This document shows, one piece after another, positions 5,970 to 14,866 of a DNA stretch of 24,620 nt. Within the stretch, counting starts at the first letter, position 1. Every line of letters begins with the position of its first letter. Both the position numbers and the translations under genes were made by a program. Origin of the DNA: [Eubacterium] yurii subsp. margaretiae ATCC 43715 (GTDB lineage Bacteria > Bacillota > Clostridia > Peptostreptococcales > Filifactoraceae); the NCBI GenBank assembly GCA_000146855.1, contig GL405246.1, positions 88,429-113,048 of the forward strand, given 5' to 3'. Below the pieces are notes generated by a model that made no database searches, was not told the origin of the DNA, and was given only the letters and a program-made list of their open reading frames with translations.

Positions 5970-7358
5970 CTAAAATATAGCTGTCATATCTTCATTTGAA
6001 ACATAGCCGTAGTATGAAGTGCCTACTTTATTTTTGGCATCATATAGCAATATATTGTCAGCTATTTTTTGTTCCTTGCCATTTTCTAAGAGTATCAATG
6101 ACGCCTTTACATTTTCAAAGATTTTTGAGTCCTTGTTTATTCTCAAAAATATTAACTTGTCACTGCCTATGCTAAGTGGGGCTATATTAAAGCTGTCATC
6201 TTTTGTAAGTAAGTCGGTTTTTCTATCTCTTACACTATATCTGTAGATAGAAGCCTTATTTTTGTACATATTCTTATAACTGTCATCTGAAAAGTTTGCT
6301 ATTTCTTTTTGTGCACTATAGTAGACGTATCCTCCTTCAAAGGATAGCGAAGGAGTTTGTGTCACCATATTTTCAGGGCTTATCCTTGTTGCTTTCTTAC
6401 TTTTTATATCGTAGATTACAACTTTTTTGTTTACGAGCATATCTCTGCCTTCGCCTTGATTTATTGCAATTATTGGCGTAAAATATGCGAAGTCCATATT
6501 TTCTTTGTACTTGAGCATTGCTTCAAGCCCTTTTATTCCTTCTATCTTCTTATTTTCTGTTGATATGCCTGATTTTTCAAGATTTTTCTTCATCTGTATC
6601 AAATCTTCATGTTTTTTAGTAGTTACATCATAGATGCCCAGTCCTACCAAGTCGGATGAAAGACTGCCTGATGCTGCTCTTTCTATTATGAAAATCCTGT
6701 TTTCATTTGGGTCATATTTCAGCACTTGGGGAGAGTAGCTTGATTGTTCATAATTTTTGTTTTCAATTATTCTTTTAGTTGATATTTTTTTAGCTCTTGT
6801 TTTTATCTCAAATATTCCGCCATCCTTTCCATAGGCTGAGGCATAAATAATATCTTCTTTTCCGGATGTGAGGGTGTAATATTCAAACTTGCTGTCTATA
6901 TGAGATATCTTGCCTGTTTCTATGTCGTAAATATTAAATCCCTTTTGATTGTCAACTGTGAAGACTATCTTATCATCTGCCCAAGCAAATTCGTTTATAT
7001 TCTTAGCATATACAGACTTTCTGCCATCTTTTTGTATGTCGTAGATTATAAGATTATTCTTGTTTTTTACAGCCACTTTTGTCTTATCTCGTGATATTAT
7101 AGGATGTTGCAATGTTTTTGAACCTATTTTACATATCTTCGGTTTTGAGCCTGCTTGAATATCTTGTACGCATAGATTACCGTCTTTTATATAGGCTATT
7201 CTTGCTGTAGTAGGTGTTGTTAACATTTTGCTAGGACTTTCAGCTCCGCCTATAACAGTCTTTTCATTTATAGGACTTGCCTTGGCATTATTGCAGGATA
7301 ACAGTGCAAAGCTTGCGATTACTCCAATAGTTAAGAACAATATCTTTTTAAATCTCAT
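5970..7358 (-). CDS. Lipoprotein with predicted beta-propeller
   Basis: A secreted, membrane-anchored protein of 462 aa. Residues 1-21 form a lipoprotein signal (basic MRFKK, hydrophobic core) ending in LLSC, so Cys22 should be lipidated. The rest is a series of roughly 45-residue blade-like units: RIAYIKDGNLCVQDI, KVAVKNKNNLIIYDI, DKIVFTVDNQKGFNIYDI, NRIFIIERA and GYVYYSAQKEI, each a hydrophobic strand followed by a YDI or YDV strand. This recalls TolB/WD40-like propellers. AAAGGAGG lies 7 bases upstream of ATG. Both flanking genes are transcribed away or convergently, so it is monocistronic. The function is unknown; ligand or protein binding at the cell surface is the family-level guess. 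Confidence 0.82.
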   Translation of the reverse strand: MRFKKILFLTIGVIASFALLSCNNAKASPINEKTVIGGAESPSKMLTTPTTARIAYIKDGNLCVQDIQAGSKPKICKIGSKTLQHPIISRDKTKVAVKNKNNLIIYDIQKDGRKSVYAKNINEFAWADDKIVFTVDNQKGFNIYDIETGKISHIDSKFEYYTLTSGKEDIIYASAYGKDGGIFEIKTRAKKISTKRIIENKNYEQSSYSPQVLKYDPNENRIFIIERAASGSLSSDLVGLGIYDVTTKKHEDLIQMKKNLEKSGISTENKKIEGIKGLEAMLKYKENMDFAYFTPIIAINQGEGRDMLVNKKVVIYDIKSKKATRISPENMVTQTPSLSFEGGYVYYSAQKEIANFSDDSYKNMYKNKASIYRYSVRDRKTDLLTKDDSFNIAPLSIGSDKLIFLRINKDSKIFENVKASLILLENGKEQKIADNILLYDAKNKVGTSYYGYVSNEDMTAIF

Positions 7359-7543
7359 TATTACTACCTCCTTTAGAATTTTTGCATAAAATATTTTTTA
7401 AAAAATTGCTTGTTAAATTAAGAGTTTTAGTTAAAAAACTATGTAGAAAAATATATGAAATATTACTATGTATAAATATTTATTTACAAGTATATTTTAG
7501 CTCCGCTTTTATTTAAAATCAAGTAACAGATATGTAAATAGGA

Positions 7544-7572
7544 TGTGATTATTTTGTAATATATGCTATAAT
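7544..7572 (+). promoter_or_regulatory. Extended -10 promoter for the 7634 gene
   Basis: TGCTATAAT at 7564-7572 is a perfect extended -10. The -35 region 17 bases upstream is poor (TGTGAT at 7544-7549), as is common for extended -10 promoters. Confidence 0.55.
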
Positions 7573-7621
7573 CAATTTTATATCAAAATAAATGCTATTA
7601 AAGAAATATATTATATTTATA

Positions 7622-7628
7622 AAAGGAG
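7622..7628 (+). promoter_or_regulatory. Ribosome binding site deciding the 7634 start
   Basis: AAAGGAG with a 5-base spacer to ATG 7634. An ATG 42 bases upstream in the same frame has no such site. Confidence 0.75.
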
Positions 7629-7633
7629 AAAGT

Positions 7634-8251
7634 ATGGAAGAAAAAAAATCTTATTCACTAGTTGATATTGTAAAAGGAATAGGAATTTTAATAGTTTTGT
7701 GCGTTATATTATTTGTATTTTTGGGATATATATTTGAGGTTATAGAAAATCTTGTGATATGGATTGGAGAAATGACTTCCAAAATGGATGCCGTTGTTAT
7801 CGTAGCATTAATAACTGGTGCAGTATCAATATCTGGTGTTGTATTAAGCTCCATAGTATCAAAGGTATTAGAATACAGACAAAATATAAAAAGATATTTA
7901 TATGAAAAAAGAGAAGAGCCTTATTCAGAGTTCATAGAGATGGTGTACAAGATTCAAAAAAATGCCAAAGATAGTGCAGAATTACCTGAAGAGGAGATAT
8001 TACAGGATACTATGAATTTTTCAAAAAAATTAACATTATGGGGCTCAAATAGAGTAATAAAAAAATGGCTAGATTTTCGTCGAAATGGTCAAGAGGAAAA
8101 TGTGGACTCTATGAAAAATTTATTAGTATTGGAAGAAATTATCTTTGAGATGCGACGAGATATGGGTCACAATAAAATTGGGTTAAAACAAGGAGATATA
8201 CTTTCTTTTTTTATAAATGATATAAAAGAGTATCTTAGAGACAAGAAATAA
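7634..8251 (+). CDS. Membrane-anchored protein of unknown family (205 aa)
   Basis: Two hydrophobic segments (residues ~16-36 and ~53-76) form an N-terminal hairpin in the membrane. A cytoplasmic helical domain of ~125 residues follows. The C-terminal domain has distinct conserved-looking words: KREEPYSEFIEMVYKIQ, KLTLWGSNRVIKKWLDFRR and MRRDMGHNKIGLKQGDILSFFIND. I recall proteins with the same WGS-x-VIKxW-xFRR and RxDxGH-xxxGLKxGDxL words as a widespread uncharacterised bacterial family, but I cannot verify that here. It has its own extended -10 promoter and ribosome binding site. The next gene, also a membrane protein, starts 249 bases on. No function should be assigned. Confidence 0.82.
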   Translation: MEEKKSYSLVDIVKGIGILIVLCVILFVFLGYIFEVIENLVIWIGEMTSKMDAVVIVALITGAVSISGVVLSSIVSKVLEYRQNIKRYLYEKREEPYSEFIEMVYKIQKNAKDSAELPEEEILQDTMNFSKKLTLWGSNRVIKKWLDFRRNGQEENVDSMKNLLVLEEIIFEMRRDMGHNKIGLKQGDILSFFINDIKEYLRDKK

Positions 8252-8500
8252 AAATACGAAAAAATAAATTTTTCTGCTAGAATTATCATATGATTAATTT
8301 AAATTTAAAAATATTATTGATTTTTTAATATATTCTTTAGCAATGATTATTCATATTTGAATATTAATCAAAAGAAATACACTAATAGGATATTTCAAGA
8401 ATGGTATTATATTTTTGAAACATACAAAAATATCCAACACTTTTAATATGTTTTTCTTTTGAAAAGCTTGGTTAAAATATAAAAGGAGATAGTATTATAT

Positions 8501-9259
8501 ATGGAGACAATATTATGGCTTATGAAGAAAAATATGAAGCTAATTTTAGTGGCGTTTGAATGTATATTTAGAATGGAATGGATATTTCAACAAAAATTGA
8601 TGATTTATATAAGAAAAATGAAAATTGATGGAAATAAAAAAATATTAAGATTTAAGAAAATTCTTTCTATTTTAACAGTCATATGTTTTTTATTTAATAA
8701 TAAATCATCATTGTTTTTGGTAGTTGGACTTATATCCATAGTATTATATTTGTTTTTGTCTTTTGAGATCATATTTATATTTACGACAGTTAGAGGGTTT
8801 TTGACTGGTGGAGTTATTGGCACACTATTTATTGCACTATTATCTTACAAAACATTCGATTTTATTACTGGAGAGAAATTTATTATTGATAGGAATTATG
8901 ATGAGTATATATTTTTTTCAATTGTTTTAATTATTGTTTGGCCGCTATTAAGTACATTTTGCAACTCTAAGGTGGCTACGCTATCAAATGCAATATTGGC
9001 AGCAATAGTTACGATAATAATTCAGTTAAATTCATTTGTTTGGACTGTATTAATTGTTGAAGGAAGACATTTTTTTTCAGAGGAAAAAGTATTGAAATTA
9101 AAAGAATATGGTCTTACAGAGGAACAATGGCTTACTACAATGACAAATTTGTTGTTTTATCCTATATTCACAATGTTGGTTATGGGAGCATTAAGTTGTG
9201 CAGTGAAATCATATTGGATAAATAAATACAATAGTGGTTTAGATATTGAGAATATATAA
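8501..9259 (+). CDS. Multi-pass membrane protein, unknown; N-terminus doubtful
   Basis: About five to six hydrophobic segments are visible: ILSILTVICFLF, LFLVVGLISIVLYLFLSF, GGVIGTLFIALLSY, YIFFSIVLIIVWPLLSTF, ALLAAIVTII-like and LLFYPIFTMLVMGALSCAV. I do not recognise the family. The first ~40 residues look unlike the rest. The listed ATG is 12 bases from GGAG (8485-8488), while GGAG at 8503-8506 serves another ATG at 8515 in a different frame. That second frame reads MAYEEKYEANFSGV before stopping. The next in-frame Met of the main frame is at 8618 and lacks a ribosome binding site. The 5' end may therefore be frameshifted, and the true start is uncertain. Confidence 0.6.
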   Translation: METILWLMKKNMKLILVAFECIFRMEWIFQQKLMIYIRKMKIDGNKKILRFKKILSILTVICFLFNNKSSLFLVVGLISIVLYLFLSFEIIFIFTTVRGFLTGGVIGTLFIALLSYKTFDFITGEKFIIDRNYDEYIFFSIVLIIVWPLLSTFCNSKVATLSNAILAAIVTIIIQLNSFVWTVLIVEGRHFFSEEKVLKLKEYGLTEEQWLTTMTNLLFYPIFTMLVMGALSCAVKSYWINKYNSGLDIENI

Positions 9260-9431
9260 GGTTTTATTTATGAAATAACTTGATTTTAATAATATTAACA
9301 ACGCTAGTGCTTTAAGACAATTAATCTTTTTTTATTATAGAATATATGCTATTACTTATATGTAGAAAAATAATATAGTTTATAACTCTATAAGATTATT
9401 TTTGTACTTAATGAAAAATTTTAAGTTTGTC

Positions 9432-9440
9432 TGCTATAAT
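9432..9440 (+). promoter_or_regulatory. Extended -10 promoter for the GNAT gene
   Basis: TGCTATAAT, identical to the words at 7564 and 14996. No clear -35 is visible. The start codon follows 34 bases later. Confidence 0.5.
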
Positions 9441-9474
9441 CATATAAGTATGTAATATACTGTGGAGGGCAATT

Positions 9475-9948
9475 ATGGATGTTTTATTAAGAAAATCGAA
9501 TTTGTCGGATTATGAAATAATTGATGAAATGCTATGCAAACTTCATAAGTATCATGTGGAAAATAAGCCTGAAGTTTATAAGGATATAGACTACTTTTTT
9601 TCTAAGGGTGAATTTGAAAAAATACTTGAAGAAAATAATAATTTTTTTATCCTGTCAATCCTTGACGGCGTAGTTGTAGGACTAATCTGGTATAGAAAAG
9701 CTGAAAAGAGCAATAAATTTGAAAAAAACAGGACTCAGCTTTGGATAGATGGTCTCTATGTGGATGAAAGATATAGGAATAAGGGTATTGCTGACATACT
9801 ACTTAGTAAAGTTATGGACATTGCGAAAAATGACAGTATTGATTCCATAGAGTCAATGGTGTGGGATTTTAATGAGGCTTCAAAAAAACTTTTTGCTAAG
9901 TATTTTGAAGTGCGTGCCAGTATTATGTCGTATAATGTAAAATTATAG
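9475..9948 (+). CDS. GNAT-family N-acetyltransferase
   Basis: A cytoplasmic acyl-CoA-dependent acetyltransferase of 157 aa. The strand LWIDGLYVDERYRNKGIADILLSKVM at ~87-112 is GNAT motif A, with RYRNKGIA as the pyrophosphate-binding R/Q-x-x-G-x-G/A loop. Earlier strands (FFILSILDGVVVGLIWY) and the late helix (WDFNEASKKLFAKYFEV) complete the fold. GGAGGG at 9464-9469 is 5 bases from ATG, and an extended -10 lies just upstream, so the gene is its own unit. The acceptor (amino acid, antibiotic, protein N-terminus or polyamine) cannot be predicted from sequence. Confidence 0.9.
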   Translation: MDVLLRKSNLSDYEIIDEMLCKLHKYHVENKPEVYKDIDYFFSKGEFEKILEENNNFFILSILDGVVVGLIWYRKAEKSNKFEKNRTQLWIDGLYVDERYRNKGIADILLSKVMDIAKNDSIDSIESMVWDFNEASKKLFAKYFEVRASIMSYNVKL

Positions 9949-10005
9949 GGGTGAAAAGTAATATATTAAAATCTTTAATTTTTTATTAATATTCATCATT
10001 TTTCC

Positions 10006-10034
10006 TTGTAAGAGCTGTAATTTTACTGTATAAT
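10006..10034 (+). promoter_or_regulatory. Promoter of the murJ operon
   Basis: TTGTAA (10006-10011), a 17-base spacer and a perfect TATAAT (10029-10034). This is the best sigma-A promoter in the window. Transcription would start near 10041, about 64 bases before the proposed TTG start of murJ. Confidence 0.7.
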
Positions 10035-10093
10035 CAAATTTATAATTTTTTTATGCTTGATTTTTGTATCAAATATTATAGATGTATTTTTAT

Positions 10094-10099
10094 GGAGAG
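10094..10099 (+). promoter_or_regulatory. Ribosome binding site deciding the murJ TTG start
   Basis: GGAGAG, 5 bases before TTG 10105. No ATG in the murJ frame lies nearby. A TTG at 10057 extends the frame but has no ribosome binding site and sits almost on the predicted transcript start. Confidence 0.6.
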
Positions 10100-10104
10100 A
10101 AAAA

Positions 10105-11643
10105 TTGTCTGATAAAAACAAGACTGTGAAAACAGTAAGCTATATTATGATAATCACACTTTTCGGCAAGGTGTTGGCTTTGATTAGGGATATGCTCCTT
10201 GCGAGATTTTACGGTAGCGGTATGGATACGTCCGCATTTTTGACGGCGAGCAGGATACCCAGAGTGTTGTTTGACGCTATCTTTGCTTCGGCAATCACCT
10301 CGTCTTTCATCCCTATCTTCAACAAGGTGCTTAAAAAAGACGGACAAGATAAGGCTTATGAGTTTAGCGACGTGTTTATAACAATAGTCGCACTTTTTAT
10401 GACGGCACTTATGATAATCTCGATGATTTTTGCTAAAAATATAGCCTTTTTCTTTGCTGACGGCTTTGATGAAAAAACATTGGAACTTTGTACCAACCTG
10501 CTTATAATACTGCTACCTACTATGATTTGTACAGGTATAGCCTTTTCTTTTGTAGGTATATTGCAGTCTATGGAGCATTTTTTGATACCTGCTCTTATCA
10601 GTGTGGTGTTCAACGTAGTAATAATAGGATATTACTTTTCTTTTAACAATCTATTCGGCATTCACGGGCTTGCCTTTGTATATCTTATAGGCTGGATATT
10701 GCAGGTGGCTATACAGGTGCCGAGTCTGATGAAGATAAAGTACAAGTATCATTTCAGACCGTATTTTTCCTATCCTTATATGAAAGATACCTTGGTGTTG
10801 ATGCTCCCTGTAATGATAAGTACATGGGTACAGCCATTTAATATAATGATAAATGCAAAATACGCCTCAAGGCTGTACAAAGGTGCGGCTGTTCCTGCAA
10901 TAGAGTTTGCAAATAACTTATACACTATGATAGCAGGCGTATTGGTGCTTTCAATTATGAACTTTATCTTCCCGAAACTTTCCAAGCTGATACATGAAAA
11001 CAAGGAAGATGAGTTTAATCAGACGGTGAAAACTACCATACTTTCGACTTTGTTTTTGGTAGTGCCTCTATGCCTTGGCGTGATGTCGCTTAGTCGTGAG
11101 CTGATAGCTCTGATATATGGTGGCAATAAATTTGATGAGTTTTCAATAAGTATCACATCTACTGCACTTTTTTGCTTTTCTGCCGGAATGATTGGATATT
11201 CTTTGCAAAATATACTTTCAAGGGTGTATTTTTCGAAAGAAAGCGGAAGAATGCCTATGATAAGTGCTATTATTGCCATAGTGATAAACTATATATTTTG
11301 TAATTTATTCATTAAAAGATACGAAATAGGCGGACTTGCTATATCATCTACGATTTCTGTCACTGTCAATGCCTTGATATTGGCGGCGCCTTTTTTCAAT
11401 AAGAAGTACAAGATATTTGACTCGGTGTTTTTTGTGCAGTTAGGCAAGATTTTCATCTGCAGTTTTGCAATGAGCGGAGTTATATTGGTGCTTAAGGCTG
11501 TACTTGGATTTGAAAGCACTATTGCAAAGTTGATGAGCCTTAGCATTATATTTGTTGTCGCAGTAGGATTTTACTTTATATTGGCGATGATACTTAAGAT
11601 TAATCAAATGGACTTTGTAAAAGGACGATTAAATAAAAAATAA
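10105..11643 (+). CDS. murJ: Lipid II flippase MurJ
   Basis: An integral membrane protein of 512 aa that flips the peptidoglycan precursor lipid II to the outer face of the cytoplasmic membrane (MOP superfamily). The N-terminus carries the family hallmark: TLFGKVLALIRDMLLARFYG, then MDTSAFLTASRIPRVLFD with the conserved Asp and the SRIPR arginines, then AITSSFIPIFNKVL. Around 14 hydrophobic segments are spread over the length, normal for MurJ. A TTG start with GGAGAG five bases upstream is proposed. It opens an operon with the DUF5693 gene (10 bases downstream) and csaB. Because csaB acts on a wall polysaccharide, this MurJ-like protein could alternatively flip a different lipid-linked glycan. 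That is inference; the sequence reads as ordinary MurJ. Confidence 0.93.
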   Translation: MSDKNKTVKTVSYIMIITLFGKVLALIRDMLLARFYGSGMDTSAFLTASRIPRVLFDAIFASAITSSFIPIFNKVLKKDGQDKAYEFSDVFITIVALFMTALMIISMIFAKNIAFFFADGFDEKTLELCTNLLIILLPTMICTGIAFSFVGILQSMEHFLIPALISVVFNVVIIGYYFSFNNLFGIHGLAFVYLIGWILQVAIQVPSLMKIKYKYHFRPYFSYPYMKDTLVLMLPVMISTWVQPFNIMINAKYASRLYKGAAVPAIEFANNLYTMIAGVLVLSIMNFIFPKLSKLIHENKEDEFNQTVKTTILSTLFLVVPLCLGVMSLSRELIALIYGGNKFDEFSISITSTALFCFSAGMIGYSLQNILSRVYFSKESGRMPMISAIIAIVINYIFCNLFIKRYEIGGLAISSTISVTVNALILAAPFFNKKYKIFDSVFFVQLGKIFICSFAMSGVILVLKAVLGFESTIAKLMSLSIIFVVAVGFYFILAMILKINQMDFVKGRLNKK

Positions 11644-11653
11644 GTGAGGGTTT

Positions 11654-13753
11654 ATGTTAAAAAGATTTGAAAAATTCTTCTATTCGTCTTACGGCTTTGA
11701 GATTTCAATGATAGTCGTGATATTTATCTTTACCTTATTGTCTCCGATAAGACATAGGATAAATATTGAAAATGAATATAAGACTTATGAAACCGTAATG
11801 GAGATTTCAGACATCAAAAACATAGCAGCTCTTGAAGATAAGAGTGATTTGGATGTCGCAAAAGACTTTTTGGACGTGGGTGTAAATTCCATAGTATTTT
11901 TTGAAAATAGTATTGACTCGCTCAAGACTAACGAGAATTTCAAGATTTCTACAGATTATGACGGATTGGACTTAAATGTGCACGGCACTGTACAAGGTCT
12001 TGCTTATGTAGAAAATGGAATAAAACAGGTGATAAAAGACGATAGAAGGATATACTATCGTGATGAAAATACTCTTGTAATTGAGGGTAAACTTTCCGAT
12101 TTCGTATATAATTCATCTCAGGTGTTGAGAGATTTTACCGGTAAAAAAACCGCTGTAGATAATAGAAAGGTATCTTTAGTGGAGTATATGGGCTTGGGCT
12201 TTATAGACGAGGAGCTCCAAAGATACAAGGACAAGGGCATAAATATAGTGCTTAGACCTGTCTATTTCACATTGGTACAAGACGGCGAAAAATCAATAGA
12301 CAGATATATATCCATTGTTGAAAAATTCTCTCCTAATCAAAAACTTGTGATATTTGGCAGTGAAGAAATGCTCGGTGGAGAAAAAAATGTAGATTATCTA
12401 AAAGAAAAGTTGATAGAGCATAATCTCATACCTGTAGGCATAGAAACATCATTGCAAGACGGCAACATCGCTACAAAAGGTCTGCTTTCCTTAGTCCAAA
12501 AGATGGATTATCAAGCTACAAGATTATTTTCCACTCTATTTTATATCCAAGATAGATATGACTACGGTCTGCCACGTCATCACCAAGGTCAGGAGATAAT
12601 GAATACCTATTACAGGGCGATAACTGAGAGAAATATAAGAGTTATTTACTTTAGACCTTTCCACTTTAAAGAAGGCGAAATTATAACCGATATGAGTATA
12701 TACAAGCAAAGATTTGAAGAATTAAATGCAAGACTTGACAAATACTACGGTATCAAGCCTGTATCAGCTGAGAGTCCTATGCAGATTATGAAAAAATTTG
12801 ACGAGAGAAGCTCAGTACTGATACTGCCTATAGTTGCAGCTCTTTCTATAATCTTTTCATCCTTTGTAAAAAATAAAAAGGCTCAACTTATATTTATGAG
12901 TCTTGTAGTAATAGGAGCAATAGGTACAATAGTGCTTGGCTTAGGAAGATTCTATTCGCTGTATGCACTTGCTACCACTATTATCTTCCCGACTCTGTCA
13001 ATAATATATCTGCTCAATATGGTCAAGATATATGAAAATGATAAGACACTTAAAGAAAAGTCATATCTGCAACTTTTTGCAAAAGGTGTGGGCGTACTGA
13101 CTGTATGCGTGCTTATCTCATTTGTGGGCTCAGTTTTTGTGGCGGCATTTTACGGAGACAGCATATATATGCTTGAGTTTAAAAAGTTCTCTGGAGTCAA
13201 GATTTCGCAGATGTTCCCATTGCTAATAACAGTATTTACTTTTTTAAGTATTATAGGAGTAAGTCAATACTTCCATAAGGAAAGCTCATTGACATCACAA
13301 TTGTCTGAGTCACTCCAAAAAAATGTCAAGGTATGGCAGGCATTACTTGCCTTTGTAATGATAGGAGTGCTTGGGTTGATGATAATAAGGAGCGGACACG
13401 ACTCAAATGTCGAACCTGCGACTTCAGAGCTTATACTTAGGAATGTGCTTGAGTTTATCACTCCTGCAAGACCGAGAAACAAGGCTATATTTTTAGGATT
13501 TCCGGCACTTATCATCTTTGTTATGATTTCCGGAAAGAAGATATTTAAGACAACTTATATACTTTTTGCCATTGCGGCGACTATAGGGCAGGCAAATATC
13601 CTAAACACATTTTCACATATAAGGACTCCGTTTATGATGTCTGTATACAGGACTGTTGGCGAGTATATAATATCAGTGATAATCACATTTTTCATAGCCT
13701 TATTGTTTATTGCGGTAGAAAATCTAATAAAAAGGAAGAAAATTCATGAGTAA
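11654..13753 (+). CDS. DUF5693-family membrane protein
   Basis: A large membrane protein of 699 aa. One transmembrane segment (~10-33) is followed by a soluble, probably extracellular domain of ~350 residues. A block of about nine transmembrane segments from ~385 to the end then follows (LPIVAALSIIFSSFV, LVVIGAIGTIVLGLG, YALATTIIFPTLSIIYLL and so on). The extracellular part alternates strands and helices like a TIM-barrel-type fold: NIVLRPVYFTL, KLVIFGSEEML, IPVGIETSLQDG, IRVIYFRPFHF. I recognise this as the DUF5693 family that accompanies csaB in Firmicutes; its biochemical role is not established to my knowledge. GTGAGGG precedes ATG. It overlaps csaB by 8 bases, so the two are translated together. 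A role in assembly or export of the pyruvylated wall polymer is inferred from context. Confidence 0.87.
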   Translation: MLKRFEKFFYSSYGFEISMIVVIFIFTLLSPIRHRINIENEYKTYETVMEISDIKNIAALEDKSDLDVAKDFLDVGVNSIVFFENSIDSLKTNENFKISTDYDGLDLNVHGTVQGLAYVENGIKQVIKDDRRIYYRDENTLVIEGKLSDFVYNSSQVLRDFTGKKTAVDNRKVSLVEYMGLGFIDEELQRYKDKGINIVLRPVYFTLVQDGEKSIDRYISIVEKFSPNQKLVIFGSEEMLGGEKNVDYLKEKLIEHNLIPVGIETSLQDGNIATKGLLSLVQKMDYQATRLFSTLFYIQDRYDYGLPRHHQGQEIMNTYYRAITERNIRVIYFRPFHFKEGEIITDMSIYKQRFEELNARLDKYYGIKPVSAESPMQIMKKFDERSSVLILPIVAALSIIFSSFVKNKKAQLIFMSLVVIGAIGTIVLGLGRFYSLYALATTIIFPTLSIIYLLNMVKIYENDKTLKEKSYLQLFAKGVGVLTVCVLISFVGSVFVAAFYGDSIYMLEFKKFSGVKISQMFPLLITVFTFLSIIGVSQYFHKESSLTSQLSESLQKNVKVWQALLAFVMIGVLGLMIIRSGHDSNVEPATSELILRNVLEFITPARPRNKAIFLGFPALIIFVMISGKKIFKTTYILFAIAATIGQANILNTFSHIRTPFMMSVYRTVGEYIISVIITFFIALLFIAVENLIKRKKIHE

Positions 13754-14834
13754 TATATTGCTGTCAGGATACTACGGTTACAATAACGCCGGAGATGAAG
13801 CAATCCTCAAATCAATAATACAAAATATAAGAGCTATCGACAAAGATGCGAAAATCACTGTGCTTTCCGATAATATCGCCTTTACTAAGGAAAAATACGA
13901 AATAAATGCGGTGAAGAGATTCAATCCTTTTTGCATAATAAGCGCCTTGCTTTCTTGCGATGTGCTGATAAGCGGAGGAGGTACACTCTTCCAAGATAAG
14001 ACCAGCACACGCTCGCTGATATACTATACGAGTATTATCAATATGGCTAAGATGCTCGGCAAGAAGGTAATGATATATGCAAACGGCATAGGACCGCTGA
14101 AAAACGGAGCCAATATTGCAAGGGTGAAAAGATCTATAGAAAGAGCGGATTTGGTAACTCTAAGAGACAAAGAGGCTATGGAGCTGGTAGAGTCTATGGA
14201 AGTGAAGAATAAAAATATTTTCATGACTACAGATCCGGTATTTTGTCTCAATCCGGCAGATGATGAAGTCGTAGATAAGATAATGAGAGAAAACGACATA
14301 GAATCAAACAGAGAAATGGTCATCGTGGCAGTAAGGTCGTGGGAAAAACAGGGAGAGTTCACCGATATATTTGCCAATGTATGCGACTACATCATAGAGA
14401 CCTATGCTAAGAATGTGGTATTTATAGTAATGCAACAGCCACACGACAAGTTGGCTACCAAGATAATAATGAGCAAGATGAAAAATGAAAGCCATATCAT
14501 CGACAACATATCTCCTATAGATATGATGGGGCTGATGAGAAGGGCGAAGTATGTGCTCAGTATGAGGTTGCACGGACTGATTTTCTCCTCATCTGTAGGT
14601 ACGCCTGTACTTGGTTTTAGCTATGATCCTAAGATAGAAAACATATTAAGGCAGGTAGATATGCCTTGTGTAGGTACGATAGAGGATATGAGTTTTGACG
14701 AGATGAAAAAAGCGGTTGACGATATAGAGGTAAATATCAACAACTATCACGAGAAACTAACTCAAAATATAATAGAGATTAAAAATATGGCAAGAAGTAA
14801 TTTTGACTATATGAAACAGATTATTCAGATGTAA
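13746..14834 (+). CDS. csaB: Polysaccharide pyruvyl transferase CsaB
   Basis: The protein (362 aa) adds a ketal-linked pyruvate from phosphoenolpyruvate to the secondary cell-wall polysaccharide, the group recognised by SLH domains of S-layer and surface proteins. The family features are clear: N-terminal ILLSGYYGYNNAGDEAIL (Rossmann-type GDE loop), ISGGGTLFQDKTSTRSLIYY at ~77-96, and the C-terminal MRLHGLIFSSSVGTPVLGFS, the conserved histidine-containing loop of pyruvyl transferases. Length is normal. AAGGAAG precedes the ATG, which lies inside the end of the DUF5693 gene (8-base overlap). The operon ends at a hairpin terminator just downstream. Its presence predicts SLH-domain proteins elsewhere in this genome. 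Confidence 0.92.
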   Translation: MSNILLSGYYGYNNAGDEAILKSIIQNIRAIDKDAKITVLSDNIAFTKEKYEINAVKRFNPFCIISALLSCDVLISGGGTLFQDKTSTRSLIYYTSIINMAKMLGKKVMIYANGIGPLKNGANIARVKRSIERADLVTLRDKEAMELVESMEVKNKNIFMTTDPVFCLNPADDEVVDKIMRENDIESNREMVIVAVRSWEKQGEFTDIFANVCDYIIETYAKNVVFIVMQQPHDKLATKIIMSKMKNESHIIDNISPIDMMGLMRRAKYVLSMRLHGLIFSSSVGTPVLGFSYDPKIENILRQVDMPCVGTIEDMSFDEMKKAVDDIEVNINNYHEKLTQNIIEIKNMARSNFDYMKQIIQM

Positions 14835-14866
14835 TATTAAGTTTTTTAGATTATATTGCTTTTGAG

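Noticed and set aside
10057..10104. Longer murJ frame from a TTG at 10057
   Set aside because: It has no ribosome binding site, begins about 16 bases after the predicted transcript start, and adds residues not typical of MurJ.
10090..11546. Several long open frames on the strand opposite murJ
   Set aside because: They lie in register with the codon pattern of murJ, have no ribosome binding sites and do not resemble proteins.
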